This document shows positions 38,585 to 48,383 of a DNA stretch of 64,000 nt, piece by piece. The DNA lies in the NCBI RefSeq assembly GCF_019443445.1, contig NZ_CP080378.1, positions 2,790,001 through 2,854,000 of the forward strand, read 5' to 3'. Below the pieces are notes generated by a model, which was not told where the DNA came from, did no database searches, and was given only the letters and a program-made list of their open reading frames with translations. The position numbers and the translations under genes were made by a program. The stretch's first letter is position 1; every line of letters starts with the position of its first letter. This DNA comes from Massilia sp. PAMC28688 (GTDB taxonomy: Bacteria > Pseudomonadota > Gammaproteobacteria > Burkholderiales > Burkholderiaceae_D).

Positions 38585-39544
38585 TCAAGCGCCCGAACCC
38601 AAGGTTTTTCGCGTTGTCGCGATTTTTTCAAGCATGACCGCGGCCGGGTTGTCGGCCAGGCAATCAATCACCACGCGATCCGGCATGGCGCGCAGCCAGG
38701 TGAGCTGGCGCTTGGCCAGCTGGCGCGTGGCGATGATGCCCGTTTCGCGCAGGGCCGGGCGGTCAATCACGCCATCGAGGTAATCCCAGGCCTGGCGATA
38801 ACCCACGCAGCGCATCGATGGCAGGGTGGGATGCAGGTCGCCGCGCGCGCGCAGGCGCTTGACTTCCGCCACCAGGCCAGCGTCGTCGCTGGTGCCGAGC
38901 ATCTGGTCAAAGCGGGTGGCGATGCGCCCGTGCAGCACGCTGCGGTCCGATGGCTCCAGCGCGAACGACAGCAGCGCGAACGGCAGCTCCAGGCGCGGGC
39001 GTCCCAGCAGCAGCTGCGACATCGGCTTGCCGGACAATTCGTAGATTTCCAGCGCGCGGTTGATGCGCTGCGCATCGTTCGGTGCCAGCCGCGCGGCAGT
39101 GTCGGGGTCGACCTGGCGCAGCTTGTCGTGCATGCCGGGCCAGCCGATGCGCGCCGCTTCTTCCTCGATGCGCACGCGCAGGGCCGCGTCGGCCGTGGGC
39201 AGGTCGTCCAGGCCTTCGGTCATGCCCTTGAAGTACATCATGGTCCCGCCCACCAGCAGCGCGAGCTTGCCGCGCGCGCTGATCTCGGCCACCAGGCGCA
39301 GCGTATCGGCGCGGAACTGGGCGACCGAGTACGATTCTGTCGGGTCGATGATGTCGATCAGGTGGTGCGGCACGCTGGCCAGTTCTTCGGCTGATGGTTT
39401 GGCGGTGCCGATATCCATGTCGCGGTACACCAGCGCGGAGTCAACGGAAATGATTTCGGCCGGGATGGCCCGGGCGATGGCCAGGGCGGCGGCGGTTTTG
39501 CCCGACGCGGTCGGGCCCATGATGGCAACAGCCAATGGCTTCAT
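38585..39544 (-). CDS. miaA: tRNA dimethylallyltransferase
   Basis: MiaA attaches the dimethylallyl group to A37 of tRNAs, the substrate of MiaB. The 319-residue protein has the P-loop GPTASGKT at residues 10-17, [16 protein letters not shown] and [17 protein letters not shown] 39544 overlaps the upstream MFS gene by 4 bases. It is the last protein gene of the mutL-MFS-miaA run and immediately precedes tRNA-Met. Confidence 0.96.
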   Translation of the reverse strand: MKPLAVAIMGPTASGKTAAALAIARAIPAEIISVDSALVYRDMDIGTAKPSAEELASVPHHLIDIIDPTESYSVAQFRADTLRLVAEISARGKLALLVGGTMMYFKGMTEGLDDLPTADAALRVRIEEEAARIGWPGMHDKLRQVDPDTAARLAPNDAQRINRALEIYELSGKPMSQLLLGRPRLELPFALLSFALEPSDRSVLHGRIATRFDQMLGTSDDAGLVAEVKRLRARGDLHPTLPSMRCVGYRQAWDYLDGVIDRPALRETGIIATRQLAKRQLTWLRAMPDRVVIDCLADNPAAVMLEKIATTRKTLGSGA

Positions 39545-40767
39545 GAGGTGGCCTCCATAACGCGCAACGCCAGTAGCCGCGCGGACAGAAAAATGGCCGC
39601 GCCCAGCGTGCAGGCTATGACGGCCAGCGGCATCAGGGTGCCGTTGTAGCTGGCCCCAACGGCGGTCCCCACCGCAAACGCAATGCTCATGTACAGTGCG
39701 CCCATGAGTCCCGCCGCGGTGCCGGCCTGGCGCGGAAATGGCGACACGGAGCCGGACTGCGAAATGGGGAAGTTGATGCCATGCGCGCCCATGGTCAGGA
39801 ACATGGCACCCACCACCAGCGCCCAGTGCGACAGCCCGAACCCGGCTGCCATCAGGAACAGGGCGCCGGCCATCAATGACATGGTGGTGCCAATGCGCAG
39901 GGTGACGGCGGGGCCGAACATGGCCAGCAGCCGGCGGCACGCGATGGTGCCGCCCATGTAGCCCGACACGCCGATGGCGAAGCAGTAGCCGAACCATTCG
40001 GTGGGCACATCGAGGATACGAATCAGGACTGGCGAGGAACCGGAAATGAACGCGAAAATCGACCCGTACGACAGTGCGCCGGGCAGGGCATTGGCCCAGA
40101 ATTCGCGCGTGCCAAGCACGAGTTTGTAGTTTTCCAGCAGCCCGGCCCATTCGGTGGCACGCGGATTCTTGTGTTCATTGGTCTCCGGCAGGCGCAGGAT
40201 TACCGCTACCGTAATGGCGGCCGACAGCAGCGACAGCGCCACAAAGGCGGCGCGCCAGCCGAACGTCACCTGCAGGTAGGACCCCAGGATGGGGCCGAGC
40301 AAGGGCGCCAGCGAGAGCCAGGTGCTGGCACGGGCGATCACGCGCGAACTGTCCTCGGTTGAATAGGCGTCGCGCACGATGGCACGCGCGATCACGATGG
40401 CGGCGCAGCAGCCCAGCGCCTGCAGGAAGCGCGCGGCAATGAGCAGGTCGATGGTGGGCGAGATGGCGCACAGCAGGCTGGCCAGCACGTACAGCAGCAG
40501 GCCGCCGAGGACCACGGGCCGGCGGCCAAAGCGGTCCGACAGCGGGCCCACGGCCAGCTGCGCGGCGCCAAAGGCGATCACGAACATCGACAGCGTCAGC
40601 TGCACGGTCGCTTGCGGCGCGCCGAAGTAGGTGGCCAGGCCCGGCAGGGAGGCCAGATACAGGTCGGTCGACAGCGGCTGCAGCATGAGAAAGGCCGCCA
40701 CCAGCAGCAGGATGGGTGCATGCGCAAAGCGCGCGAGAGGGCGTATGGCGCCCGGGTCCTTGCTCAT
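39541..40767 (-). CDS. MFS drug-resistance transporter, Bcr/CflA-type
   Basis: A 408-residue major facilitator with about 12 transmembrane helices. It has the loop 2-3 motif [16 protein letters not shown] and the Bcr-type sequences [20 protein letters not shown] in helix 1 and LPETNEHK after helix 6. The family exports bicyclomycin, sulphathiazole or small peptides in some hosts; the substrate here is unknown. ATG 40767 overlaps the mutL stop (TAATG). The insertion of an exporter between mutL and miaA is seen in some Burkholderiales (family knowledge, not checked). Confidence 0.9.
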   Translation of the reverse strand: MSKDPGAIRPLARFAHAPILLLVAAFLMLQPLSTDLYLASLPGLATYFGAPQATVQLTLSMFVIAFGAAQLAVGPLSDRFGRRPVVLGGLLLYVLASLLCAISPTIDLLIAARFLQALGCCAAIVIARAIVRDAYSTEDSSRVIARASTWLSLAPLLGPILGSYLQVTFGWRAAFVALSLLSAAITVAVILRLPETNEHKNPRATEWAGLLENYKLVLGTREFWANALPGALSYGSIFAFISGSSPVLIRILDVPTEWFGYCFAIGVSGYMGGTIACRRLLAMFGPAVTLRIGTTMSLMAGALFLMAAGFGLSHWALVVGAMFLTMGAHGINFPISQSGSVSPFPRQAGTAAGLMGALYMSIAFAVGTAVGASYNGTLMPLAVIACTLGAAIFLSARLLALRVMEATS

Positions 40768-42638
40768 TATTGGCCGCGCAAAAAAAGCTTGTCGAGGGCG
40801 GAGATCTCCAGTTGCACCCAGGTGGGACGGCCGTGATTGCACTGGTCAGCGCGTTCGGTGCTTTCCATCTGGCGCAGCAGGGCGTTCATTTCCGGCACGC
40901 TCAGGATGCGGTTGGCCCGCACGGCCGTGTGGCAGGCCAGGGTGCCAAGCAGCTCGTTGCGCCGTTCAACCAGCACGCGCGAGCCACCGTATTCGCGTAC
41001 ATCGCGCAGCACGTCGCGTGCCAGCGTCTGGGCATCGGCATTCTTGAGCAGCGTGGGCACCGAGCGCACGGCCAGCGTGGTGGGCGAGAGCGCGGCAATG
41101 TCGAAGCCGAGCGCCTTGAGCGTCTCCTGGTTTTCCTGGGCGGTGCCGACTTCAATGGCGTCGGCAAAGAATGTCACGGGAATCAGCAGCGACTGCACCT
41201 GCATGTCGTGACCGTCGATGCGCGCGTCCAGCGCATTCTTGATCTGTTCGTACAGGATGCGCTCGTGCGCGGCGTGCATGTCGACCAGCACCAGGCCCTT
41301 GGTGTTCTGGGCCAGGATGTAGATGCCGTGCAGCTGGGCCAGCGCGAAGCCAAGCGGATATTCGTCGCTGGACATGGTGTGCGTGGGCGCGGTGTAGGGG
41401 GCCATGGGCTGCTGCGCGGCCGGCGCGCTGTCGGGCGCAAACAGGGCGCCGTAGCTGTCCGTGCGCTGCGCCACGCCGCCTTCCTGGCGTCCCGGCAGCG
41501 GATACGGCGAGGGCGAAAAGGTGGCCGAGAGCTGCGAGCCAAAGCTGGTCTGCTCGTGTTCGCGGCGCCAGCTGGGCATCCCGCTTGCCACCTCGGCCGC
41601 CGGCAGCGGGGCGGGCGCGCTGCCGAAATTGGTGGCAGAAGTGAGGGCCAGCGCCCGCTGCACCGCATGGAACACGAACTGGTGGACCGCGCGGCTGTCG
41701 CGAAAGCGCACCTCGATCTTGGACGGGTGAACGTTGACGTCGACCAGCGCGGGATCGAGGTCCAGCGCCAGCACATACGATGGGAAGCGGTCGCCGTGCA
41801 GCACATCCTGATAGGCCGCGCGCACCGCGTGCACCAGCAGCTTGTCGCGCACAAAGCGCCCGTTCACATAAAAGAACTGGCCGTCGGCCCGCGCCTTGGA
41901 GGCGGTGGGCAGGCCGGTGTAGCCGTGCAGGCGCAAGGGGCCTGCCGATTCGTCAATCGGCAGGCGCGCTTCGGCAAAGTCGCTGCCCAAGATATGGGCG
42001 CTGCGCCTGGCCAGTTCGCTCACATTCCAGTGGTCGATGGTGCGCCCGTTGTGCGTAAGCGAAAACGAGACGTCCGGACGGGCCAGGGCGATGCGGCGCA
42101 CCACTTCCGCGCAGTGGCCATATTCGGTCTGCTCGGACTTGAGGAACTTGCGCCGCGCCGGGGTATTGAAATACAGGTCTTGCACGTCGATGGTGGTGCC
42201 GCAGGCGCCGGATGATGGCGCCACCGTGCCCTGGTGCGAGCCGACGATTTCCCACGCGTGCGGCGCGTCTGCCGTGCGCGAGGTCACCGACACGGCAGCC
42301 ACCGCGGCAATCGAGGCCAGTGCCTCGCCCCGAAAGCCGAGCGTGGACACGTTTTCCAGGTCGGTGAGGGAAGCGATCTTGGAAGTGGCATGCCGGGCCA
42401 GTGCCAGCGGCAGCTGCTCGGGCGCGATGCCGCGCCCGTTGTCGGTGATGGCAATGCGTTTGACGCCGCCTTCTTCGAGCCGCACGGTGATCTGGGTGGC
42501 ACCGGCGTCCAGCGCATTTTCCAGCAATTCCTTGACCACGGCGGAGGGCCGCTCGACCACCTCGCCGGCGGCAATCTGGGAAATCAGCTGGTCGGGAAGT
42601 GCCTGGATGGGGCGGTGGGCGGGGACGGGAGCATTCAT
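40767..42638 (-). CDS. mutL: DNA mismatch repair protein MutL
   Basis: MutL couples MutS mismatch recognition to strand removal. The 623-residue protein has the GHKL ATPase motifs ENALDAGAT, DNGRGI and GFRGEALASI in the N-terminal third, a Pro/Ser-rich linker (about residues 340-440) and the C-terminal dimerisation domain. The segment DMHAAHERILYE (about residues 451-462) fits the DQHA(X)2E(X)4E endonuclease motif, so this MutL probably nicks DNA itself, unlike E. coli MutL. ATG 42638 was chosen over an ATG 24 bases upstream. Confidence 0.95.
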   Translation of the reverse strand: MNAPVPAHRPIQALPDQLISQIAAGEVVERPSAVVKELLENALDAGATQITVRLEEGGVKRIAITDNGRGIAPEQLPLALARHATSKIASLTDLENVSTLGFRGEALASIAAVAAVSVTSRTADAPHAWEIVGSHQGTVAPSSGACGTTIDVQDLYFNTPARRKFLKSEQTEYGHCAEVVRRIALARPDVSFSLTHNGRTIDHWNVSELARRSAHILGSDFAEARLPIDESAGPLRLHGYTGLPTASKARADGQFFYVNGRFVRDKLLVHAVRAAYQDVLHGDRFPSYVLALDLDPALVDVNVHPSKIEVRFRDSRAVHQFVFHAVQRALALTSATNFGSAPAPLPAAEVASGMPSWRREHEQTSFGSQLSATFSPSPYPLPGRQEGGVAQRTDSYGALFAPDSAPAAQQPMAPYTAPTHTMSSDEYPLGFALAQLHGIYILAQNTKGLVLVDMHAAHERILYEQIKNALDARIDGHDMQVQSLLIPVTFFADAIEVGTAQENQETLKALGFDIAALSPTTLAVRSVPTLLKNADAQTLARDVLRDVREYGGSRVLVERRNELLGTLACHTAVRANRILSVPEMNALLRQMESTERADQCNHGRPTWVQLEISALDKLFLRGQ

Positions 42639-42697
42639 CTGCGAATTATAAACCTGCGCCACCCCCGGTCGTGAAACCGGGAGCGCGTCACTGCCGC

Positions 42698-43636
42698 CTA
42701 TTTTTGCTCGCGCACGGGGATGGGCGCATTACACAGGTCGATGTGCCCGGCCGGGACCACGGTCCACGGGCCGCCGCGGTTGCGCTGCGCTTCGACCGCC
42801 GCCTTGAACGAGGCACTGTCGGTGCGCATGACTTCAAACCGGCTGCGCTCTGCCGGCGGCACGTCGGCCGCCACTTTGACCGACGTGATGGGCACGTTCT
42901 GTTCCGGCTTGTCATAAAAGCCCATTGCCCCGGCCCCGCGCGGCAGGGTCGAGAGCATGGGCATGCCGGAGATGACGCGGCCCACCACGGTGATATTGCG
43001 GTCCAGGTGGCGCGGGGCATGGCCGATGACGGCGTACAGGGCCGAGCCGCCGCCGCTGTCAGCGTCGTTGTCGCGGCCCACGCCCACCATGCCGTAGCAG
43101 TGGGCCAGCCATGCGCGGCCTGTTTTGGGATCGCGCGCCGACGGGAAGCCGTTGGAGTGGCCCACCTGCGGTGCATAGCCGTCCGGGTCCGGCAGGCGGG
43201 TAAAGGCACTGTCGTTCTTCATGGGGATGGTGAACTCGCCCTTGAGCGTGGCCTTGGCCGTCTTCATGGGCCTGGGGTTCTTTTCATCCGGGTCGCCCCA
43301 CTGCACCACCCAGTTGTCCTGCGAGCGGATGATGGCCAGGCCGTCAAAATACCCTTCGCGCACCATGGTCTTGATGTTGGCCACATGGTTGGGGGCAAAG
43401 GTGGGCGCCAGTTCAATGATCACGCGGCCGGCCGCTGTGTGCATGTACAGCGTGTTTTCCGGGTCCAGCGCGCGCCATTCGCTGGCCTTGGAGGCCTTGA
43501 TGACATCGGCCACGGTCGGCTTTGGCGGCGGCGGCCTGACGCTGGGCGGCTTTTCGGTGGCGCACGCGGCCGGGGCGTAGGCTGTCATGGCCAGGGTGGC
43601 GGTGAGGGCTGCGATGGTGCGGGTGGCTAGGTACAT
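42698..43636 (-). CDS. Exported cyclophilin-type peptidylprolyl isomerase
   Basis: A 312-residue protein with a signal peptide (residues 1-27, [16 protein letters not shown]), so probably periplasmic. The cyclophilin domain covers about residues 55-265: the strand with [38 protein letters not shown] (equivalent to the FHRVIPNFMIQGGD active-site strand) and [15 protein letters not shown]. The active-site strand is atypical, with Trp and Gln in unusual places; the Arg is retained. ATG 43636 follows a GGAG element. Roughly 45 C-terminal residues extend past the domain. Confidence 0.87.
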   Translation of the reverse strand: MYLATRTIAALTATLAMTAYAPAACATEKPPSVRPPPPKPTVADVIKASKASEWRALDPENTLYMHTAAGRVIIELAPTFAPNHVANIKTMVREGYFDGLAIIRSQDNWVVQWGDPDEKNPRPMKTAKATLKGEFTIPMKNDSAFTRLPDPDGYAPQVGHSNGFPSARDPKTGRAWLAHCYGMVGVGRDNDADSGGGSALYAVIGHAPRHLDRNITVVGRVISGMPMLSTLPRGAGAMGFYDKPEQNVPITSVKVAADVPPAERSRFEVMRTDSASFKAAVEAQRNRGGPWTVVPAGHIDLCNAPIPVREQK

Positions 43637-43772
43637 CGTCTTGTCTCCAGAGGCGCGCCCGGCTTGGCGCCCGGGAATTGTAATCCCCTTTGTGTGCACG
43701 ATGAAAACTTGTGTGCGCATCATTTCAACATGCCAAAAATGGTATGATGGTGGGCTACCTTTTAGGATAAAT

Positions 43773-44411
43773 ATGGATCTGATGCAAATCTTCGACTTGA
43801 TCATGAAAGTCGAGCTGTCTACCCTGCTGAGCCAATACGGTGTGTACGTGTATGCAGTGCTGTTCCTCATTATTTTCAGCGAGACCGGCCTGGTCGTGCT
43901 GTTCTTCTTTCCTGGCGACACGCTGCTGTTCATTGCCGGCGCTGCCTGCGCCACGGGCGAAATGAATTACTTCTTTCTGATGGCGCTGCTGATCGCCGCT
44001 GCAGTGCTGGGCAATACGCTCAACTACCACATCGGCAAACGGATCGGCCAGCGCGCATACACGCACAACTACCGCTGGGTCAACAAGGATGCCCTGCAAA
44101 AGACCCATAACTTTTTTGAAAAGCACGGCGGCAAGACCATCATCCTGGCCCGCTTCGTGCCCGTGGTGCGGACCTTTGCCCCCTTCGTGGCCGGCGTGTC
44201 CGAAATGACCCAGTCGCGGTTTCAGTTCTATAACATCACGGGCGCAGCCCTGTGGGTTGTCAGCCTCGTCAGCGCCGGCTACCTGTTCGGCAATACGCCG
44301 ATCGTGCGTGACAACCTGACCACCATCGTCATGATCGGCGTGGCGGCGGCCGTGGTACCGGTGGCATTGGGCGGCCTGTACAAGTTCGGCCGCAAGATGC
44401 TTTCCCGCTAA
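43773..44411 (+). CDS. DedA-family membrane protein
   Basis: A 212-residue DedA/SNARE-associated protein, a family tied to undecaprenyl-phosphate or phospholipid flipping and membrane homeostasis. It has the FFPGDTLLF segment (conserved FxPGD/E), the RFVPVVRTFAPFVAGV motif and about four transmembrane helices (26-46, 62-82, 150-172, 181-200). ATG 43773 was chosen because the in-frame upstream extension overlaps the divergent cyclophilin gene and lacks homology. Followed by a hairpin. Confidence 0.92.
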   Translation: MDLMQIFDLIMKVELSTLLSQYGVYVYAVLFLIIFSETGLVVLFFFPGDTLLFIAGAACATGEMNYFFLMALLIAAAVLGNTLNYHIGKRIGQRAYTHNYRWVNKDALQKTHNFFEKHGGKTIILARFVPVVRTFAPFVAGVSEMTQSRFQFYNITGAALWVVSLVSAGYLFGNTPIVRDNLTTIVMIGVAAAVVPVALGGLYKFGRKMLSR

Positions 44412-44421
44412 GTCGCTTGCC

Positions 44422-44449
44422 ACCTTGCCATGCGCGCGCGGCAAGGTGC
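44422..44449 (+). terminator. Hairpin after the dedA-like gene
   Basis: A perfect 9-bp stem CACCTTGCC/GGCAAGGTG with a 10-base loop lies 11 bases after the stop. There is no T-run, so its role as terminator is probable but not certain. Confidence 0.5.
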
Positions 44450-44527
44450 GCGCATTTGCGCTGCAATACTCAAGTTTTCCTCCCCACGGGCCGATATCCA
44501 GACAGTACGCTTACTTTCTGGATTCCC

Positions 44528-45565
44528 ATGCGCCACATATTTGCCCTGATTGCCTGCAGCCTCGCCGTCACGACGGCGGCCGCGGCCGACCCTGCGCCCG
44601 CGCTCGGCCCCGCCGCCCCGGCCACCGCGTCCAAGGCGGGCGAGCCGTCCATCAAGCCCGCCCTGCCATCGATCCGGCCGGGCAAGCCATCCAGGGCCAC
44701 CGCCGCCGCCCTCGCTGCCGAGGAGGCCGAAGCCGAAGCCGAACTGTCGGCCAAGATTGCCGCCCGCCTGGCCGCCATGCGCGCCAACCAGAAGGCCCGG
44801 GCCGCGGCCGCCGCCAAGGCGCGCAAGGCAGCCGAGGCGCGCAAGGCCGCGGCGCTTGTCGCGGCCGCGGAACCGGCAGTCAAGCCCTATCACGGCAACC
44901 ACTGGTCCTACGAAGGCGAGACCGGTCCCGCCAACTGGGGGCGCAACCCGGCCTGGAGCAAGTGCGGCACCGGCAACCGCCAGTCGCCGATCGACCTGCG
45001 CGACGGCATGAAGGTGGACCTGGAGCAGATTTCGTTTGATTACAGGCCATCGTCGTTCAACGTGGTCGACAACGGCCATACCATCCAGGTCAATGTCGGC
45101 CACGGCAATTCGATCTCGCTGCAGGGACGCAGCTACGAGCTGCAGCAGTTCCACTTTCACCGGCCCTCGGAAGAGCGCATCAACGGCAAGGGGTTCGAGA
45201 TGGTGGTCCACCTGGAACACAAGGATGTGGAAGGCAGGCTGGCGGTGGTCTCGGTCATGCTCGAACGCGGCCGTGCCCAGGACATGATCCAGACCGTGTG
45301 GAACAACCTGCCGCTGGAAAAGCATGACATCGTCACGCCCGCCATTGTCCTCAATCCGGCCGACGTGCTGCCGCTGCGCCGCGAGTACTTCACTTATATG
45401 GGTTCGCTCACCAAGCCGCCCTGCAGCGAGGGCGTTCTGTGGCTGGTGATGAAGGAGCCGGTGCAGGCCTCGCCGGCCCAGATGGCGCTGTTTGCGCGCC
45501 TCTATCCGCTCAATGCACGGCCCATCCAGGCCCACTCGGGCCGCGTGGTCAAGGAATCAAACTAG
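44528..45565 (+). CDS. Alpha-class carbonic anhydrase with N-terminal extension
   Basis: A 345-residue periplasmic carbonic anhydrase (CO2 + H2O to bicarbonate). A signal peptide (residues 1-19, CSLAVTTAAAA) is followed by a ~95-residue Ala/Lys-rich region with coiled-coil character (KARKAAEARKAAALVAAAE). The catalytic domain starts HGNHWSYEGETGPANWG (about residue 120). The zinc ligands are the two His in QQFHFHRPSEE (about 208 and 210) and the His in MVVHLEH (about 227). The usual alpha-CA is about 240-250 residues; the extension makes this one long. GNRQSPIDLR and GSLTKPPCSEGVLW are conserved. Confidence 0.93.
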   Translation: MRHIFALIACSLAVTTAAAADPAPALGPAAPATASKAGEPSIKPALPSIRPGKPSRATAAALAAEEAEAEAELSAKIAARLAAMRANQKARAAAAAKARKAAEARKAAALVAAAEPAVKPYHGNHWSYEGETGPANWGRNPAWSKCGTGNRQSPIDLRDGMKVDLEQISFDYRPSSFNVVDNGHTIQVNVGHGNSISLQGRSYELQQFHFHRPSEERINGKGFEMVVHLEHKDVEGRLAVVSVMLERGRAQDMIQTVWNNLPLEKHDIVTPAIVLNPADVLPLRREYFTYMGSLTKPPCSEGVLWLVMKEPVQASPAQMALFARLYPLNARPIQAHSGRVVKESN

Positions 45566-45569
45566 GGCG

Positions 45570-46370
45570 TCACACGGCATCGATGCTGTGGTCGCCGCGC
45601 CAGGCGCCACCCGGCTTGAGAGTGAGCGGCGCGATGACGGCCGGTTCGATGCACACGAAGCGCCGGTATTCATCGTCTTCCAGGTCGGACAAGCTGGCCG
45701 CGTCGGCCGCGCCGGGATTCCATACGACGGCATCGGTGAAGCTGCTCTGGTTGAGCAGCAGCTTGCCGCCGGCGTGGGACAGGGCGATGGCACCTGCCAC
45801 ATCGCGGTAAATCTCATCGTGCTTGTCGCTGATGGCCAGCGCATCGTCGCCCACACCGTGGATGGCTGCGCCGTCCTGCGCATCGACTGCAAAGTAGGTA
45901 TGCAGGGCTGCTGAAAACGCGAATTCATCGTCGCCCGTGTTGCGCACGTCCAGGCCCAGCGAGAGCCGCTGCTGTTCCAGCGTCACCTTCAGGCGCAGCT
46001 CAAAGCCGTGCGGGAAGCCGGCCGCGATATCGGGCGCCAGGTCGGTGCGGGTCAGTGCGAACACGGCGAACACGCCTTCTTCGTCCACGCCGCTGTCGGC
46101 CAGGCGCCAGGTGGACACGCGGGCAAAGCCATGCCGCATGCCGCTGCCGCGTTCAGCGAACTGGGGAAAGATGACCGGCACGCCGCCGCGAATGGCGCGG
46201 CTGCCGTCAAGGGCCGAGCGGGTGCTGCAAAACAGGCGCTCCTTGCCGTCGGCGCTGATCCAGGAGACCAGATGGGCGCCGTACAGGGTCACGGTGGCCT
46301 GTGCGCCATCCGGTGCGGTGATGCGGACCGCGGGCAGGGTGCCCACGGTCGTCGTGGCGATGGTTGTCAT
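45570..46370 (-). CDS. D-hexose-6-phosphate mutarotase (YeaD-like)
   Basis: A 266-residue aldose-1-epimerase-superfamily enzyme that interconverts alpha and beta anomers of glucose-6-phosphate. Motifs include LYGAHLVSW, IRGGVPVIFPQFAERG, RHGFARV (catalytic His) and FSAALHTYFAV (second His), with FVCIEPAV (Glu) near the C-terminus. It lies 10 bases downstream of amiC and 4 bases from the convergent carbonic-anhydrase stop. Confidence 0.9.
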   Translation of the reverse strand: MTTIATTTVGTLPAVRITAPDGAQATVTLYGAHLVSWISADGKERLFCSTRSALDGSRAIRGGVPVIFPQFAERGSGMRHGFARVSTWRLADSGVDEEGVFAVFALTRTDLAPDIAAGFPHGFELRLKVTLEQQRLSLGLDVRNTGDDEFAFSAALHTYFAVDAQDGAAIHGVGDDALAISDKHDEIYRDVAGAIALSHAGGKLLLNQSSFTDAVVWNPGAADAASLSDLEDDEYRRFVCIEPAVIAPLTLKPGGAWRGDHSIDAV

Positions 46371-46380
46371 GGTCGTTCCT

Positions 46381-47853
46381 TCAGCTGATGCGGCCCTTGG
46401 CCAGCGGAGGATTGCGCGAGAAGTAGGTCTTGATGCCCTTGGTGATCGCGTTGGCGATTTCATCCTGGTAGCCATTGTCGCGCAGCTTGGCTTCCTCCTG
46501 CGGGTTCGAAATGAACGCCGTCTCAATCAGGATCGAAGGGATGTCCGGGGCCTTGAGGACGGCAAATCCGGCCTGCTCGACGGCGGCCTTGTGCAGATGG
46601 GCGATGCCGCCAATTTCGCTCAGCACCGCGCGCCCGAGCTTGAGGCTGTCGTTGATCTGGGCCGTGGTGGACAGGTCGAGCAGCACGCTGGCCAGCTGGC
46701 GGTCATGGGTGGCCATGCTGACCCCGCCGATGGCGTCGGCCTGGTTTTCCTTGTTGGCCAGCCAGCGCGCGGCCGAGGACGACGCGCCTTTTTCAGACAG
46801 CACGAAGACCGATGAACCGCGCGCGCTGGGACGGATAAAGGCGTCGGCATGAATGGATACGAACAGGTCGGCCTGGACGCTGCGCGCCTTGTCCACGCGC
46901 TTGCCGAGCGGGACGAAGTAATCGCCGTCGCGGGTGAGCATGACGCGCATATTGGGCTGCTCTTCGAGCTTGAACTTGAGGCGCTTGGCAATGGCCAGCA
47001 CGATATCCTTTTCACGCGTGCCGGCGCGGCCGATGGCGCCCGGGTCTTCGCCGCCATGGCCGGGATCGATGGCCACCGTAATCATGCGCATGACCTTGTC
47101 CGGCTGGGCGCTGTCGGGCCGCGCGGAACTGGCCGGCGGCGGGACGGGCTCGGGCCGGGCCTGGGCCAGCGGCGGCACGGGCGCGCGCGCAGTGGGCACC
47201 GGGGGCGCCACCACGGACGGTGCCGGGCCGGGCGGGGCCACGGCCACGGCAGTGCCTGGCGCCGGGGCTGGCGGCTGCGGGCTGGCCGGGGTCGCAGAAT
47301 TGGCAGGGGCGGGCGGCTGCGCCACGCCGGCCGGCGCGCCCGATGGCGACCAGTCGCCCTTTTCAATCATGGCGGCGATCGGATCGACCACCTTGACCGG
47401 ATACAGGTCGAAAATGAGGCGGTGGTTGTAGGGCGACACGGGCGCCAGCTGGAATACCTGGGGCGTGATCTCTTCCTTCAGGTCAAACACCAGGCGCACG
47501 ATGTTGGGCTGGTACTGGCCCACCCGTACCTGTTTGATGTACGGGTCTTCAGACTGGATCTTGGCCACCAGGGACTTGAGCGTGGCGTTGAGCGCCAGAC
47601 CTTCAATGTCCACCACCAGCCGGTGCGGGTCGGGCACGGTGAAATGGGTGGCCTTGAGGATGGAGTCGTTTTCCAGCGTGACACGGGTGTAGTCGGGCGC
47701 GGGCCAGACGCGCACGGCCAGGATCTGGGCTGCCATCGCGGGCAGCAGCGGGGTGACGGACAGGAGCAGCGTGCCGCCGGCCTTGAGCACGGTGCGGCGG
47801 GTCACGGGGCTGGACGTCAGCGGTGTGGTGCGAAGGTGAGACGGTCGAGACAT
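46381..47853 (-). CDS. amiC: N-acetylmuramoyl-L-alanine amidase
   Basis: A periplasmic cell-division amidase that cleaves the peptide stem of peptidoglycan. The 490-residue protein starts with a probable Tat signal (TRRTVLKAGGTLLLSV), followed by an AMIN domain (about 45-150), a long Pro/Ala-rich linker (about 170-250) and an Amidase_3 domain with the zinc residues in IDPGHGGEDPGA, then REKDIVLAIAKRL (Glu) and FVSIHADAF (His) and ETAFISNPQEE (catalytic Glu). The start overlaps the tsaE stop by 37 bases. Tat export is typical of AmiA and AmiC; the prediction rests on the RR pair. Confidence 0.94.
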   Translation of the reverse strand: MSRPSHLRTTPLTSSPVTRRTVLKAGGTLLLSVTPLLPAMAAQILAVRVWPAPDYTRVTLENDSILKATHFTVPDPHRLVVDIEGLALNATLKSLVAKIQSEDPYIKQVRVGQYQPNIVRLVFDLKEEITPQVFQLAPVSPYNHRLIFDLYPVKVVDPIAAMIEKGDWSPSGAPAGVAQPPAPANSATPASPQPPAPAPGTAVAVAPPGPAPSVVAPPVPTARAPVPPLAQARPEPVPPPASSARPDSAQPDKVMRMITVAIDPGHGGEDPGAIGRAGTREKDIVLAIAKRLKFKLEEQPNMRVMLTRDGDYFVPLGKRVDKARSVQADLFVSIHADAFIRPSARGSSVFVLSEKGASSSAARWLANKENQADAIGGVSMATHDRQLASVLLDLSTTAQINDSLKLGRAVLSEIGGIAHLHKAAVEQAGFAVLKAPDIPSILIETAFISNPQEEAKLRDNGYQDEIANAITKGIKTYFSRNPPLAKGRIS

Positions 47854-48302
47854 AGCAAACCCAGGTCGGACAACGCTTGCAATTCTACATCACGACCCGC
47901 GCCGGCGACGTTCAAACGGACCAGCACATCGGGCGGGGGCAATACCGGGGCGCCTTTCTCGGGCCATTCGACGATGCAGATGTTGCGGCCATTGAAGTCT
48001 TCGCGAAAGCCGGCGTCGAGAAATTCCTCCGGGCTGGCCATGCGGTACAGGTCAAAGTGGATCAGCTGCACGGCCTGCCCGCCGAGCACGATGCTGTACG
48101 GTTCGGCCAGGGTATAGGTGGGACTTTTCACCTTGCCCACGTGGCCGGCCGCGTGCAGCAGGGCGCGGGTGAGGGCGGTCTTGCCGGCGCCCAGGTCGCC
48201 ATCGAGATGGATGACCAGGCCCGGCACCAGCACCCGCGCCAGGGCCGCGCCGAGGGCGGCGGTGTGGCTGTCATCGTCAAGATGGGCTGTAAAATGCGGC
48301 AT
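47817..48302 (-). CDS. tsaE: tRNA threonylcarbamoyladenosine biosynthesis ATPase TsaE
   Basis: TsaE is the P-loop ATPase that works with TsaB and TsaD in t6A37 formation on tRNA. The 161-residue protein has Walker A GDLGAGKTALTRALL (about residues 32-46), SPTYTLAEPY, HFDLYR and IVEWPEKG. ATG 48302 was chosen because it yields the family length; the same frame runs further upstream without homology. It is divergent from queG, with 81 bases between the starts, and overlaps amiC. Confidence 0.94.
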   Translation of the reverse strand: MPHFTAHLDDDSHTAALGAALARVLVPGLVIHLDGDLGAGKTALTRALLHAAGHVGKVKSPTYTLAEPYSIVLGGQAVQLIHFDLYRMASPEEFLDAGFREDFNGRNICIVEWPEKGAPVLPPPDVLVRLNVAGAGRDVELQALSDLGLLCLDRLTFAPHR

Positions 48303-48383
48303 CGAATAGAATGTCTTGTGTCGAAGTGAAGCGCGGTGTGACTGCGCCGGCGCGCACGCCATTGTAAAGCCGAAAACATCTCC

